Under the pieces are notes generated by a model. That model was not told where the DNA came from. It saw only the letters and a program-made list of their open reading frames with translations, and did no database searches. From assembly GCA_036511675.1 (NCBI GenBank), contig DATCBU010000097.1, positions 22,186-86,185 on the forward strand: a stretch of 64,000 nt of DNA, written 5' to 3'. Position numbers and translations under genes: made by a program. Below, in pieces: positions 42,334-51,199 of this stretch. The stretch is from Chersky-840 sp036511675. Its GTDB lineage: Bacteria; Actinomycetota; Acidimicrobiia; Acidimicrobiales; UBA8190. Numbering within the stretch: the stretch's first letter is position 1; each line of letters opens with the position of its first letter.

Positions 42334-42389
42334 CCGGCGCCGTCGGCGGTCCAGGCCAACGGGGCCCCGACGTGTCGCTGGATGGCCCC

Positions 42390-42791
42390 ATGGCAATACG
42401 TGACCTGTCGCTGCTGCTGAAGAACCTCTCGGTGACCAGGCGGCCGGGGCGGTGGTGCATGGTGAGCGACGTGGCCGAGCCCATCACGGCGGCGGCGACC
42501 ATCGTCGAAGACGAAGGGGTGACGTCGGTCGTCTCGGTGGCCGACGCCGAGCGGCTGGGGATCGCCCCCGACTTCGTGGCTGCGTGGCTGACCTTGGACA
42601 TGCGCTCGGCGCTCGACGCCGTGGGCCTGACCGCCACGGTCGCCACGGCCTTGTTCCGAGAGGGAATACCCTGCAACGTCTTGGCCGGATACCACCATGA
42701 CCATCTCTTGGTCCCCGAGCACGAGGCCGACCGGGCGGTGGCGATCCTCCTCAGGCTCCGCCCATCACCGCCGCAAGGCTCTCTCGAGTGA
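42390..42791 (+). CDS. ACT-like domain protein (CASTOR/ACT_7 type)
   Basis: 133 residues. RRPGRWCMVSDV, followed by TIVEDEGVTSVVSVADA and a second half with LDMRSALDAVGLTATVATALFREGIPCNVLAGYHHDHLLVPEHEADRAVAIL, is the pattern of small tandem ACT-like proteins. These bind amino acids or similar ligands. The start is uncertain: ATG 42390 or GTG 42372. Its stop overlaps the start of the VOC gene (GTGA). Confidence 0.72.
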   Translation: MAIRDLSLLLKNLSVTRRPGRWCMVSDVAEPITAAATIVEDEGVTSVVSVADAERLGIAPDFVAAWLTLDMRSALDAVGLTATVATALFREGIPCNVLAGYHHDHLLVPEHEADRAVAILLRLRPSPPQGSLE

Positions 42792-43222
42792 AGCCCAACC
42801 GCTCCATTCCCCAGGCGTCGGTGATCCCCGTCCTCATCTACCCCGATGTCCGAGAAGCAGTCAGGTGGTTGTGCACGGTGTTCGGGTTCGTCGAGCGTGT
42901 CCAGATCGGGGAGGACCACCGCTCGCAGCTCAGCTATGGCGAGGGTGCCGTCATCGTGGGCGATGTACGTCACGACCGCAGGCCACCCCGCCCGGGAGAG
43001 GCGACCCATTCGGTCATGGTGCGTGTGGAGGACGCCACTTCCCACTGCGAACAGGCACGGGCACACGGCGCCCGGATCCTCATGGAGCCGACCGACTTCG
43101 AGTACGGCGAGCGGCAGTACACCGCCGAGGACCTCGCCGGCCATCAATGGACATTCTCCGAGACCCGGGCCGACGTCGCTCCCGAGACGTGGGGCGGAAT
43201 CTCTGTCCCGGGTGTCGAGTAG
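42788..43222 (+). CDS. VOC family (glyoxalase-like) protein
   Basis: 144 residues with one vicinal-oxygen-chelate domain: VIPVLIYPDVREAVRWLCTVFGFVERVQ, a central HSVMVRVEDATSHCEQARAHGARI and EYGERQYTAEDLAGHQWTFSET. Glyoxalase/bleomycin resistance proteins of this PhnB-like form often act as dimers around a metal. The metal-binding His/Glu set is not complete enough to predict activity. It is coupled to the upstream ACT-like gene by a four-base overlap and converges with the MarR gene. Confidence 0.8.
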   Translation: MKPNRSIPQASVIPVLIYPDVREAVRWLCTVFGFVERVQIGEDHRSQLSYGEGAVIVGDVRHDRRPPRPGEATHSVMVRVEDATSHCEQARAHGARILMEPTDFEYGERQYTAEDLAGHQWTFSETRADVAPETWGGISVPGVE

Positions 43223-43263
43223 CGGACCCCGTCGGGGCGAACCGCCGCCTCCCGCCGGTGTCG

Positions 43264-43752
43264 CTAGGCGTCGAAGGGGGCGACGACCCGCCTGAGGAGT
43301 CCGGCCAAGGTGCCCCGCTCCTCCACGTCGAGCGTCCCGAGGATGGCGTTCTCGCGGGCAACCAGATCTCGAAGGGCGAGGTCGACGCGCCGTCGTCCGG
43401 CCGCGGTCAGGTGCACTCGGACTGATCGGGCGTCGTGGGGGTCGGGACGCCGGCGGACCAGGCCCCGCTCCTCGAGATGATCGATCCGATTGGTCATGGT
43501 GCCCGAGGTGACCAACGTCTGCGCCAGCAATTGGCCGGGCGAGAGATGGTGCGGCGGGTCGGACCGCCGCAGGGCGGAGAGCACGTCGAAGGTCCAGGTC
43601 TCGAGGTCGTGGCGGGCGAACACGAGCGTGCGCTGGCGCTCCAGGTGCCGTGCCAGGCGGGCCACTCGTGACAGCACCCCGAGTGGGGACACGTCGACAT
43701 CGGGCAGTGCCCGGTGCCATCCCTCGGTCAGGCGATCAACCTCGTCTTCCAT
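43264..43752 (-). CDS. MarR-family regulator, TamR-like
   Basis: 162 residues, winged helix MarR fold: ETWTFDVLSALRRSDPPHHLSPGQLLAQTLVTSGTMTNRIDHLEERGLVRRRPDPHDARSVRVHLT covers the recognition helix and wing. The N-terminal helix is long, as in the TamR/UrtR-like subgroup. It is transcribed divergently from an aconitase gene, and two identical 16-base sequences lie between them. TamR of Streptomyces coelicolor is known to control aconitase and to respond to citrate and aconitate; the same role is inferred here. ATG 43752 was chosen because an upstream in-frame ATG would precede the TATAGT -10 element. Confidence 0.8.
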   Translation of the reverse strand: MEDEVDRLTEGWHRALPDVDVSPLGVLSRVARLARHLERQRTLVFARHDLETWTFDVLSALRRSDPPHHLSPGQLLAQTLVTSGTMTNRIDHLEERGLVRRRPDPHDARSVRVHLTAAGRRRVDLALRDLVARENAILGTLDVEERGTLAGLLRRVVAPFDA

Positions 43753-43788
43753 CTGACCCTCCGAGATGGTGGGAGTGGGCAGACTATA

Positions 43789-43835
43789 TCTTGACATCGA
43801 GAGACCCTGTCTGTCACTCTCTTGACATCGAGAGA
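43789..43835. promoter_or_regulatory. Twin MarR operators between marR and aconitase
   Basis: TCTTGACATCGAGAGA occurs at 43789-43804 and again, identical, at 43820-43835. Each contains the near-palindrome TCTTGACATCGAGA. The spacing of 31 bases is about three helix turns. The first copy adjoins the TATAGT -10 element of the marR gene on the other strand; the second ends 13 bases before the aconitase ATG. Confidence 0.72.
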
Positions 43836-43848
43836 ATTGGGGACGGTC

Positions 43849-46191
43849 ATGACAGTCGCCCTTCCGGGTCCACACCAAGCCGATGACCTGCGACGGGTGG
43901 CCCGAGTCACGCCGAGTGCCTCCACGCCGCCGGCACTGGTCGAGCCGGTCTACGCCCGGTGGAGCGACACCGTACGGAAGGGACGCCAGCGCCTCGGACG
44001 CCCGATGACCTTTGCCGAAAAGGTGCTCGTGAACCATCTGCGTGATCCCGAGGGGCAAGAGACGGAGCGCGGGCGTAGCTATGCCGATTTCGATCCCGAC
44101 CGCGTCGCCCTTCAAGACGCCCTCGCCCAGATCGTGGCACTGCAGCTCCTGGTGGCCGGCCTGGACGAGGTCCCGGTGCCGACCACCGTCCACTGCGATC
44201 ACCTCATCCAGGCCAAGGTGGCGTCAGCCGCCGACCTCGGCTCCGCCCTGGAACGCAACTCCGAGGTCTACGACTTCCTCCGGGCGGTGTGCGCCCGATT
44301 CAACATCGGATTCTGGAAGCCAGGTTCGGGGATCATCCACCAGGTCGTGCTCGAGCACTACGCCTTCCCGGGCGGCATGATGATCGGCACGGACAGTCAC
44401 ACGCCCAATGCGGGCGGACTGGGAATGGTCGCAGTCGGAGTCGGTGGTGGTGATGCCATCGATGTCATGACCGGCCACGCCTTCAACGTGCGCTGGCCCA
44501 AGCTCATCGGGGTGCAACTGACCGGAGCGCTGTCGGGTTGGGCATCGCCCAAGGATGTGATTCTCAAGGTCGCCGACGTGCTCACGGTGACAGGCGGCAC
44601 CGGTGCCATCGTCGAGTACTTCGGACCGGGAGCCGACACCATCAGCGCCACGGGCAAGGCCACCATCTGCAACATGGGTGCGGAGGTCGGCGCCACCACG
44701 TCGTTGTTCCCGTTCGATGCCAACATGGCGTCGTATTTGAGCGCCACCGGGCGAGCCGAGGTGGCCGAACTCGCCGGAGCGGTCGGCGGTGGCCTGCGCG
44801 CCGATCCCGATGTCGTCGCCGATCCCCGACGGTTCTTCGACCGGGTGATCGATATCGACCTCTCGACGCTGACTCCCATGATCAACGGGCCCGATACCCC
44901 CGATCTGGCCCACGACGTGCGTGATGTCGGCGCCTGGGCACGCCAGAACGGGGTGCCGTCGGAGATCTCGACCGCTTTGATCGGCTCCTGCACCAACTCC
45001 TCCTATGAGGACATGACGCGGGCGGCCTCGATCGCCCGCCAGGCATCGACCCACGGTCTGCGGGCCAAGACCCAGCTCCTCGTGACACCTGGATCCGAGC
45101 AGGTGCGCGCCACCATTGAACGCGACGGCCTGCTGGCCGATCTCCAGGCCATCGGTGCCACGGTGCTGGCCAATGCCTGTGGTCCCTGTATCGGCCAGTG
45201 GGATCGGGCCAACCCCGATCCCACCAGGATCAACACCATCGTCAACAGCTTCAACCGCAATTTCCCGAAGCGCAACGACGGGAATGCCAACACCAAGGCG
45301 TTCGTCACGTCCCCCGAGATGGTCATCGCCTACGCCCTGGCCGGGACCCTGGACTTCGACCCCCGCACCGACTCGATCCCGACCGACTCCGGAGAGCCGG
45401 TCCGGCTCGAACCTCCCGAGGGCGACGACCTACCCTGGCGCGGCTTCGACCCCGGTGCATCGGGCTTCGTGGCACCGCCGAGCGACCGCTCCAGCATCGC
45501 CATCGCCGTGGCGCCTGGCTCGGAGCGGCTGCAGCTCTTGACCCCGTTCCCGGACTGGGACGGCCACGACTACATCGACCTGCCCGTGCTCCTCAAAGCA
45601 CGGGGCAAGTGCACCACCGATCACATCTCCGCGGCGGGAGCCTGGCTCCGCTACCGCGGTCATCTGGAGAACATCTCCGGCAACCTCTTCCTGGGCGTCA
45701 CCAATGCGTTCACCGACGCCATCGGCGAAGGCAAAGACCCCCTCGACGGGCAGACCCGTTCTTTCGCCGACGTCGCCCGACACCTGTCCCGGGCCGGCAC
45801 GCCGTGGTGTGCGGTGGGGGACGAGAATTACGGCGAAGGCTCCTCGCGTGAGCACGCCGCCATGGAACCGCGCTACCGGGGTGGGCTCGTGGTCCTGGCG
45901 CGGTCCTTCGCCCGCATCCATGAGACCAACCTGAAGAAGCAGGGACTGCTCCCCCTCACGTTCACCGACCCGTCCGCCTACGAGATCATCGGCGAGGACG
46001 ACCGCATCTCGGTCTTCGACCTGGCCTCCCTCGCCCCCGATACGCCGGTGCGGTGTGGCGTGACCAAACCCGGCGGCGAGCGCCTGGAGTTCACCTGCAC
46101 CCACACCTTCAGCCCGACCCAACTCGACTGGTTCAGAGCGGGCAGTGCCCTCAACGTCATCCGCCGACGGATGCGTGGCAGTCAGCAATGA
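43849..46191 (+). CDS. Aconitate hydratase, mitochondrial type
   Basis: 780 residues, near the length of mitochondrial-type aconitase and shorter than AcnA (about 900). The Fe-S cluster ligands are Cys381 in GSCTNSS and Cys444/Cys447 in ACGPCIG. Other conserved blocks are HCDHLIQ, GTDSHTPNAGGLG, KGKCTTDH-like ARGKCTTDHIS and GEGSSREHAAMEPR with the catalytic Ser/Arg. It interconverts citrate and isocitrate in the TCA cycle. The ATG at 43849 follows the second MarR operator, so the gene is probably repressed by the divergent TamR-like regulator. Confidence 0.92.
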   Translation: MTVALPGPHQADDLRRVARVTPSASTPPALVEPVYARWSDTVRKGRQRLGRPMTFAEKVLVNHLRDPEGQETERGRSYADFDPDRVALQDALAQIVALQLLVAGLDEVPVPTTVHCDHLIQAKVASAADLGSALERNSEVYDFLRAVCARFNIGFWKPGSGIIHQVVLEHYAFPGGMMIGTDSHTPNAGGLGMVAVGVGGGDAIDVMTGHAFNVRWPKLIGVQLTGALSGWASPKDVILKVADVLTVTGGTGAIVEYFGPGADTISATGKATICNMGAEVGATTSLFPFDANMASYLSATGRAEVAELAGAVGGGLRADPDVVADPRRFFDRVIDIDLSTLTPMINGPDTPDLAHDVRDVGAWARQNGVPSEISTALIGSCTNSSYEDMTRAASIARQASTHGLRAKTQLLVTPGSEQVRATIERDGLLADLQAIGATVLANACGPCIGQWDRANPDPTRINTIVNSFNRNFPKRNDGNANTKAFVTSPEMVIAYALAGTLDFDPRTDSIPTDSGEPVRLEPPEGDDLPWRGFDPGASGFVAPPSDRSSIAIAVAPGSERLQLLTPFPDWDGHDYIDLPVLLKARGKCTTDHISAAGAWLRYRGHLENISGNLFLGVTNAFTDAIGEGKDPLDGQTRSFADVARHLSRAGTPWCAVGDENYGEGSSREHAAMEPRYRGGLVVLARSFARIHETNLKKQGLLPLTFTDPSAYEIIGEDDRISVFDLASLAPDTPVRCGVTKPGGERLEFTCTHTFSPTQLDWFRAGSALNVIRRRMRGSQQ

Positions 46192-46269
46192 CAAGGCAAC
46201 CCCATGGCCTGACACACGAAGCTCCCTGAGCCGTCTCTCCCATTGGAGGGAAAAGTTCCTGGTCAGGGT

Positions 46270-46323
46270 GGGGTGACGCGCCGGGGTAACTGGGCTCTAA
46301 CGCCGGGCGCAGATGATCACCCC
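46270..46323 (+). other. Imperfect long hairpin between aconitase and LLM genes
   Basis: GGGGTGA (46270-46276) pairs with TCACCCC (46317-46323), and inside it GCGCCGG pairs with CCGGGCGC apart from a bulge. It could be an aconitase terminator or a structured leader of the next gene. No riboswitch class was recognised. Confidence 0.35.
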
Positions 46324-46374
46324 AGGGTCGGCGCCGCCGGAATATGCCCGGACAGCCCCACGTTGTCTCTCGTG

Positions 46375-47454
46375 ATGGATGGGGTGACGGTGCAGAAGGT
46401 GGGATCGACGCCTGCGATCGGCGCACTGTCGGTCCTCGATCTGGCCGTGGTGGAGAACGGCTCGGGGATCGGTCGTGCCCTGCACGAGTGCATCGAGCTC
46501 GCCCGCGCCGCGGAAGCGCTGGGGTATCGCCGCTTCTGGGTGGCCGAGCATCACAACATGCCCGGGATCGCCAGTTCGGCCACCGCCGTGCTGATCGGGC
46601 ACATCGCCGCCGCCACGACGGCGATCCGGGTGGGTTCGGGTGGCATCATGCTCCCCAACCACGCACCACTGCTCGTGGCCGAGCAGTTCGGCACGCTGGA
46701 GGCGCTGCACCCCGGACGGATCGATCTCGGTCTGGGGCGAGCGCCCGGCACGGACCAGGTGACGGCGCTGGCCCTGCGCCGATCCCGAGAGGCCGTGGCC
46801 GCGGACGACTTCCCCCAACAACTCGGTGAGCTCCTCGCCTTCTTCAACGGGCGTTTTCCCGAGACCCATCCCTTCCGCAGCATCACCGCTGTTCCCGGGT
46901 ACGGGGACCAACCCCAGATCTGGTTGCTCGGGTCGAGCGGGTTCAGCGCCCAGCTGGCGGGGCTGCTGAGCCTCCCCTTCTCGTTCGCCCACCACTTCAG
47001 TGCCGCCAACACGCTGCCCGCGCTCGAGCTCTACCGTTCCAATTTCCGTCCGTCCGACGCCATGCCCGAGCCGCATGTCATGGTGGCGGTCTCGGTGATC
47101 TGCGCCGACACCGACGAGCAGGCGCAGTACCTGGCCGGACCGTCGAGATTGGCGTTCGTCCGGCTGCGCTCGGGACGACCGGGACGGCTCCCGAGTCCCG
47201 AGGAGGCTGCGGGCCACGAGTACTCCCCCTCGGAGCAGCACATTCTCAACGCCAGGACCAGTGGCCAGATCGTCGGGGACCCCGAGACGGTGCGGGCCGG
47301 GTTGGACGCCCTGCAACGCGAGACACAGGCCGACGAGGTGATGGTCACGGCGATGATCCACGGCTATGGCGACCGCATCCGGTCCTACGAGCTGGTGGCC
47401 GACGTGGCGGCACACACCATGCTGCAGGCGAGTGACTCAGTGGTGCGCGACTGA
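46375..47454 (+). CDS. LLM-class oxidoreductase (TIGR03558-like)
   Basis: 359 residues. Luciferase-like: LSVLDLAVVENGSGIGRALHECIELARAAEALGYRRFWVAEHHN, SSATAVLIGHIAAATTAIRVGSGGIMLPNHAPLLVAEQFGTLEALHPGRIDLGLGRAPGTD and QIWLLGSSGFSAQLA. This is the widespread MsnO8-like/TIGR03558 type, which probably uses FMN rather than F420. Reaction unknown. The ATG at 46375 was preferred because it precedes the first beta strand by 15 residues; a longer frame enters the hairpin region. It overlaps the end of the convergent FadD17-like gene by 18 bases. Confidence 0.82.
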   Translation: MDGVTVQKVGSTPAIGALSVLDLAVVENGSGIGRALHECIELARAAEALGYRRFWVAEHHNMPGIASSATAVLIGHIAAATTAIRVGSGGIMLPNHAPLLVAEQFGTLEALHPGRIDLGLGRAPGTDQVTALALRRSREAVAADDFPQQLGELLAFFNGRFPETHPFRSITAVPGYGDQPQIWLLGSSGFSAQLAGLLSLPFSFAHHFSAANTLPALELYRSNFRPSDAMPEPHVMVAVSVICADTDEQAQYLAGPSRLAFVRLRSGRPGRLPSPEEAAGHEYSPSEQHILNARTSGQIVGDPETVRAGLDALQRETQADEVMVTAMIHGYGDRIRSYELVADVAAHTMLQASDSVVRD

Positions 47455-49101
47455 CGCATCGAGCTCGGCGACATCAGCCGGTTCGAGCAGTCGATACGAC
47501 GTGTCAGGGCCGCGGCCCGCCCGCCACCACACAGGGTCGTGGCTGTGCCACCGCTCGGCTCGAAGCGTACGGACCAGCACCTTCGACGTGGCGGTAATGG
47601 GGAGCTCCGGGCACACTCGCACGAAGCGAGGTGCCCATTTGGTGCCCAGATCGCCCTGGGCACCGAGGAACTCGGCGAACTGCGCCGCGCTGAAGGCGGC
47701 GTCGGGACGCAACTGGACGGCCGCCATCACCTGGTCTCCGACAACCGTGTCAGGCACGGCGTACACCACGGCCAGCACCACGTCGGGATGCCGTTCCAAG
47801 ATCCGCGCCACCGGTGCGGCCGCGAAGTTCTCCCCGTCGACGCGCAACCAATCGTCGGACCGGCCGGCGAAGTAGAAGAACCCGGCCTCGTCGCGATAGG
47901 CCAGATCGCCGGTCCAGTACCACCCGTAGCGCAGGCGGGCCACCTCGGCCTCGTCATTGCGCCAGTACCCTTCGAAGCCACTGGCCCCTCCGGTCGAGAC
48001 GAGCTCACCCACGGCCTCGTCGGAGTTCAGGAGCACCCCGTTGTCGTCGAAGCGCGCCACCGCACATTGGCGTCCGGTCTCGGGGTCCACGACCATCGTC
48101 CCCTCCGGGCCGCGACCCAGCGCGCCGCGGGGCGTGTCGGGCGTGCGCTGCACGGTGGCCCCACCTTCGGTGGACCCGTAGCTGTCGACCACAACGCACC
48201 CGAAACGCTCGCCGAAACCGACGATGTCCGCCTCGGTACCTTCGTTTCCGAACACCCGCACGAGGGTGTTCGTGGCGTCGTCGGGCCGCTCGGGGGTGGC
48301 GAGGATGTACGACAACGGCTTCCCGACGTAGTTGAAGTATGTGACGCCGTGACGGCGGACGTCGGTGAGGAAGCCTGACGCCGAGAACCGTCCCCCCGTG
48401 GGCAGCGCCATGGTGGCCCCCGCCGCTATGGCAGGGGAGAGGCCCGCCATCAGCGCGTTGGAGTGGAACAGGGGCATCGACACATAGCAGACGTCGTCGG
48501 CGGTCAGAGAGAACATCTGGGCCACGATGGTCCCGATGCGGGCCAGGCGTCCTTGCGTGCACCGACACGCTTTGGGGGCGCCCGAGGTCCCCGAGGTGAA
48601 GATCAGGTAGCCGAGGCTGTCTTCGTCCACCCCGGCGGTGGTGGGATCGGGCAGCTCGGCACCGGCGTACACCTCGACCTGGGCCTCGTAGTCGGGGCCA
48701 TCGACTACCACCACCCGTGGGCTCGACGCTGCGACGGTGCCGATGCCGGCGCCGAGGTCGAGCCCGTCGACGAGGCCGAGATGGGCCCGGTCGGTGACCA
48801 GGAGCTGGCACTCGGTGTGGGCCAGGTCCCGGGCCAAGTCGGCGCCCCGGTGGGTGGAGTTGCCGCCCACGACCACGGCTCCGGCCATGGCGGCGGCCCC
48901 CAGCCACAGGACGTGCTCGGGGACGTTGTCGAGGAGGGTGGCCACGTGGAAGGGCCCCGACGCCCGACGGTGGGCCAGCAGCGCGGCCCGGGTGCCGGCC
49001 GCGGCCACCACCTCACGCCAGGTCCACGAGGCGTCCTGGGCCACCATGGCACGCCGGCCGTCCCCGGCGTGGGCCAGCAGCAATTCGGCGATGGTGTCCA
49101 T
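47437..49101 (-). CDS. fadD17: Steroid acyl-CoA ligase, FadD17-like
   Basis: 554 residues. P-loop FTSGTSGAPKACRC is followed by VCYVSMPLFHSNALMAG, TYFNYVGKPLSYILATPE, VFGNEGTEADI, VVDSYGSTEGG and WYWTGDLAYRDEAGFFYFAGRSDDWLRVDGENF, in close agreement with what I recall of M. tuberculosis FadD17, a CoA ligase of the cholesterol regulon acting on a shortened (C24) side chain. It has a C-terminal extension of about 40 residues. The promoter region shares the KstR-type site at 49190-49203 with the divergent LLM gene. Confidence 0.82.
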   Translation of the reverse strand: MDTIAELLLAHAGDGRRAMVAQDASWTWREVVAAAGTRAALLAHRRASGPFHVATLLDNVPEHVLWLGAAAMAGAVVVGGNSTHRGADLARDLAHTECQLLVTDRAHLGLVDGLDLGAGIGTVAASSPRVVVVDGPDYEAQVEVYAGAELPDPTTAGVDEDSLGYLIFTSGTSGAPKACRCTQGRLARIGTIVAQMFSLTADDVCYVSMPLFHSNALMAGLSPAIAAGATMALPTGGRFSASGFLTDVRRHGVTYFNYVGKPLSYILATPERPDDATNTLVRVFGNEGTEADIVGFGERFGCVVVDSYGSTEGGATVQRTPDTPRGALGRGPEGTMVVDPETGRQCAVARFDDNGVLLNSDEAVGELVSTGGASGFEGYWRNDEAEVARLRYGWYWTGDLAYRDEAGFFYFAGRSDDWLRVDGENFAAAPVARILERHPDVVLAVVYAVPDTVVGDQVMAAVQLRPDAAFSAAQFAEFLGAQGDLGTKWAPRFVRVCPELPITATSKVLVRTLRAERWHSHDPVWWRAGRGPDTSYRLLEPADVAELDASVAHH

Positions 49102-49189
49102 GGTCGGGGCCGTCCTCGGTCGATGGCTGGGGTCACGAGGCCCTGGTCAGGACCCCTGTAGCCGGGTCTCACCGGCCCGCCCCCAATAT

Positions 49190-49203
49190 TGGAACACGTT
49201 GCA
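49190..49203. promoter_or_regulatory. KstR-type operator, perfect match, shared by two divergent genes
   Basis: TGGAACACGTTGCA matches TnnAACnnGTTnnA fully. It lies next to TATTGG (minus-strand -10 candidate for the FadD17-like gene) and 18 bases before TACGTT (49222-49227), the -10 candidate for the LLM gene. Confidence 0.72.
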
Positions 49204-49255
49204 TTTTCGATGGCAAGATGGTACGTTCCGAACCCAGCGAGAGGAGCGATTCGCC

Positions 49256-50383
49256 ATGGAGTTCGGGATCTTCAACGCCGTCAGCCTCCTGCCCCAGTAC
49301 CGCCAGGAGCACGGCGCGGCGGCGGAGCACGACCGCATCATGGACGAGCTCGCCTACATCCGAGCCGCCGATGCCGCCGGTTTCAAGTACTCGTGGTCAT
49401 CCGAGCACCATTTCCTCACCGACTACTCCCACCTCTCGGCCAACGAGTCGTTCATGGCCTTCTCAGCCGCCCAGACCAAGAACATTCACCTGGGTTCGGG
49501 CATCTTCAACCTCACCCCGCCGGCCAACCACCCGGCCCGGATCGCCGAGCGGGTGGCCATGCTCGACCACCTCTCCGAGGGCCGCTTCGAGTTCGGCACC
49601 GGCCGGGGTTCGTCGACCACCGAGCAGAAGGGGTTCGGCATCGAGGACCAGGAGCTCACCCGCGAGATGGTGGCCGAGACCCTTCCCCAGATCGTCCGCA
49701 TGTGGAAGGAGGAGGACTACTCCTACGACGGCAAGTTCTTCTCCATGCCCACCCGCAACGTGCTTCCCAAGCCCTACACCAACCCCCACCCGCCCCTATG
49801 GGTGGCGGCGGGGAGCCCGTCCACCTTCGAGCTCGCCGCCCGGCAGGGCTTGGGCGTGCTGTGCTTCGCCTTCGGCAAGCCCGAGGGGTTCGCGCCGCTC
49901 ATCGAGAAGTACAAGAAGGAGATCGAGAGCGCCGAGCCTGTGGGCGGCTACGTCAACAACAACGTCATGATCACCACCCAGATGTTGTGCCTCGAGGACG
50001 GCGGCAGGGCCCGCGACGTGTTCGCCAACATCGACTCGAACGTCCACCTGAGCCTGGTGTTCCGCTACCTCGACACCTTCCCCCGTCCGCCCGGTGTCCC
50101 GGACTGGCCCAGCGTCATTCCCCCCTCCACGCCCGAGCAGATCGACAAGAACATCGACAGCGGCCTGATCGCGGTGGGGAGCCCCGACGAGGTGGCCCGG
50201 TCCATCCAGCGTTTCGCCGACACCGGTGCCGACCAGTTGAGCTTCGGCATGCTGTCGTCCTCCATGCCCATCGAGGTGTGCGAGGAAGCCGTGGCGACTT
50301 TCGGCAAGCACGTCCTGCCCCAATTCGACAAGGACCCGATCCACAGCACCACCCGCCAGCGCATCGCGCAGGTCGGCGCCTGA
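49256..50383 (+). CDS. LLM-class flavin/F420 oxidoreductase
   Basis: 375 residues. Bacterial luciferase-like barrel: YKYSWSSEHHFLTDYSHLSA-type AGFKYSWSSEHHFLTDY, NIHLGSGIFNLTPPANHPARIAERVAMLDHLSEGRFEFGTGRG, PPLWVAAGSPSTFELAARQGLGV. GAGAGGAG precedes the ATG. Because it shares a KstR-type operator with the FadD17-like gene, a role in steroid side-chain or ring catabolism is likely; the reaction is unknown. Its last 18 bases are duplicated just after the stop. Confidence 0.83.
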   Translation: MEFGIFNAVSLLPQYRQEHGAAAEHDRIMDELAYIRAADAAGFKYSWSSEHHFLTDYSHLSANESFMAFSAAQTKNIHLGSGIFNLTPPANHPARIAERVAMLDHLSEGRFEFGTGRGSSTTEQKGFGIEDQELTREMVAETLPQIVRMWKEEDYSYDGKFFSMPTRNVLPKPYTNPHPPLWVAAGSPSTFELAARQGLGVLCFAFGKPEGFAPLIEKYKKEIESAEPVGGYVNNNVMITTQMLCLEDGGRARDVFANIDSNVHLSLVFRYLDTFPRPPGVPDWPSVIPPSTPEQIDKNIDSGLIAVGSPDEVARSIQRFADTGADQLSFGMLSSSMPIEVCEEAVATFGKHVLPQFDKDPIHSTTRQRIAQVGA

Positions 50384-50409
50384 TCGACGCGGCGCAGGTC
50401 GGCGCCTGA
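50366..50409 (+). repeat. Tandem duplication of the 3' end of the LLM gene
   Basis: GCGCAGGTCGGCGCCTGA occurs at 50366-50383 (last codons and stop) and again at 50392-50409, with a period of 26 bases. The second copy is out of frame, so the protein end is unchanged. Confidence 0.85.
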
Positions 50410-50419
50410 GCCGGTCTGC

Positions 50420-51199
50420 TCAGACGACGTCCACGGGGAAGAAGATCTCGTAGGGGCCGTCGAAGTTGGGGAGGAAGTTCGGCCTGAGACCCTCGGGGTC
50501 GTCGTTGTGGGCCGCCATCTGGGACGAGTAGGCGGCCACTGCCTCCCGCTTGCGCTGCCGATAGCCGTCGGTGCGCACCAGCTCGGGCCGCGTCGACCCC
50601 CGGAGGTGCCGGACGAGGCGAACGGGCCGGTCGAATTGCCACACGGGATACGTGAGCATCCGGACGCCGGTCCCGACCAGCGCACGACGGGTGGCGGTCC
50701 CGAGCGCAGCGTGATCCTCGTGGGGGTCGTCCTCACCCGTGACCAGAACCTCAGCGGGCTTCCACCGCGCCACCACCTCGGCGATGGCGGCCGCGAGGGC
50801 CTCCTCGTTCGCGGCGAGCTCGGCGTCGACGAAGGGGAGCCGGGTGACGTCTCTCGGGGACAGACCGAGCACATCGCAGGCGGCGCTGAGCTCCGACGTC
50901 CGAAGTGCGGCCACCTCGGCGGGGTCGCCCGGCGGTGATTTGCTCCCGTCGGTGGCAATGACCAGATGCACCGGCGTGCCGGCGTCGACCTTACGCATGA
51001 TGGTCGCCCCAACACCGAGCGTCTCATCGTCAGGGTGCGGGGCCAGCACCAGGCACGGCCTCCGGGCCGCCTCGGTGGTCACATCGGTGCCGATCCGGAA
51101 CAACGCGCCGCGCACCAGCATCTTCAGCACCGGGTTCAGTGGTCCGATCGCATCCTCACCGAACGCACGCGCAGACCGTCTGAACACGGGGCGAGACAT
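50420..51199 (-). CDS. PIG-L family deacetylase
   Basis: 259 residues. The zinc-binding APHPDDETLG is near residue 54 and the second motif HEDHAALG near 166. Between them lies DGSKSPPGDPAEVAALRTSEL, where the family has its substrate loop. LmbE/PIG-L enzymes remove acetyl groups from GlcNAc derivatives; in actinobacteria MshB (mycothiol synthesis) and Mca belong here. The C-terminal RKREAVAAYSSQM is typical of sugar-lipid or antibiotic tailoring members, so I do not name it MshB. ATG 51199 was chosen over an ATG 22 codons earlier. Confidence 0.85.
   Translation of the reverse strand: MSRPVFRRSARAFGEDAIGPLNPVLKMLVRGALFRIGTDVTTEAARRPCLVLAPHPDDETLGVGATIMRKVDAGTPVHLVIATDGSKSPPGDPAEVAALRTSELSAACDVLGLSPRDVTRLPFVDAELAANEEALAAAIAEVVARWKPAEVLVTGEDDPHEDHAALGTATRRALVGTGVRMLTYPVWQFDRPVRLVRHLRGSTRPELVRTDGYRQRKREAVAAYSSQMAAHNDDPEGLRPNFLPNFDGPYEIFFPVDVV

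Noticed and set aside
40733..43720. 995-codon minus-strand frame across the PIP hydrolase, lipoprotein, ACT-like and VOC genes
   Set aside because: It spans four real genes on the opposite strand and is low complexity; such long antisense frames are expected at this GC content.
46191..46375. Riboswitch upstream of the LLM gene
   Set aside because: I compared the region by eye with the common cobalamin, ydaO and SAM types and saw none of their conserved cores. Only a plain hairpin is supported.
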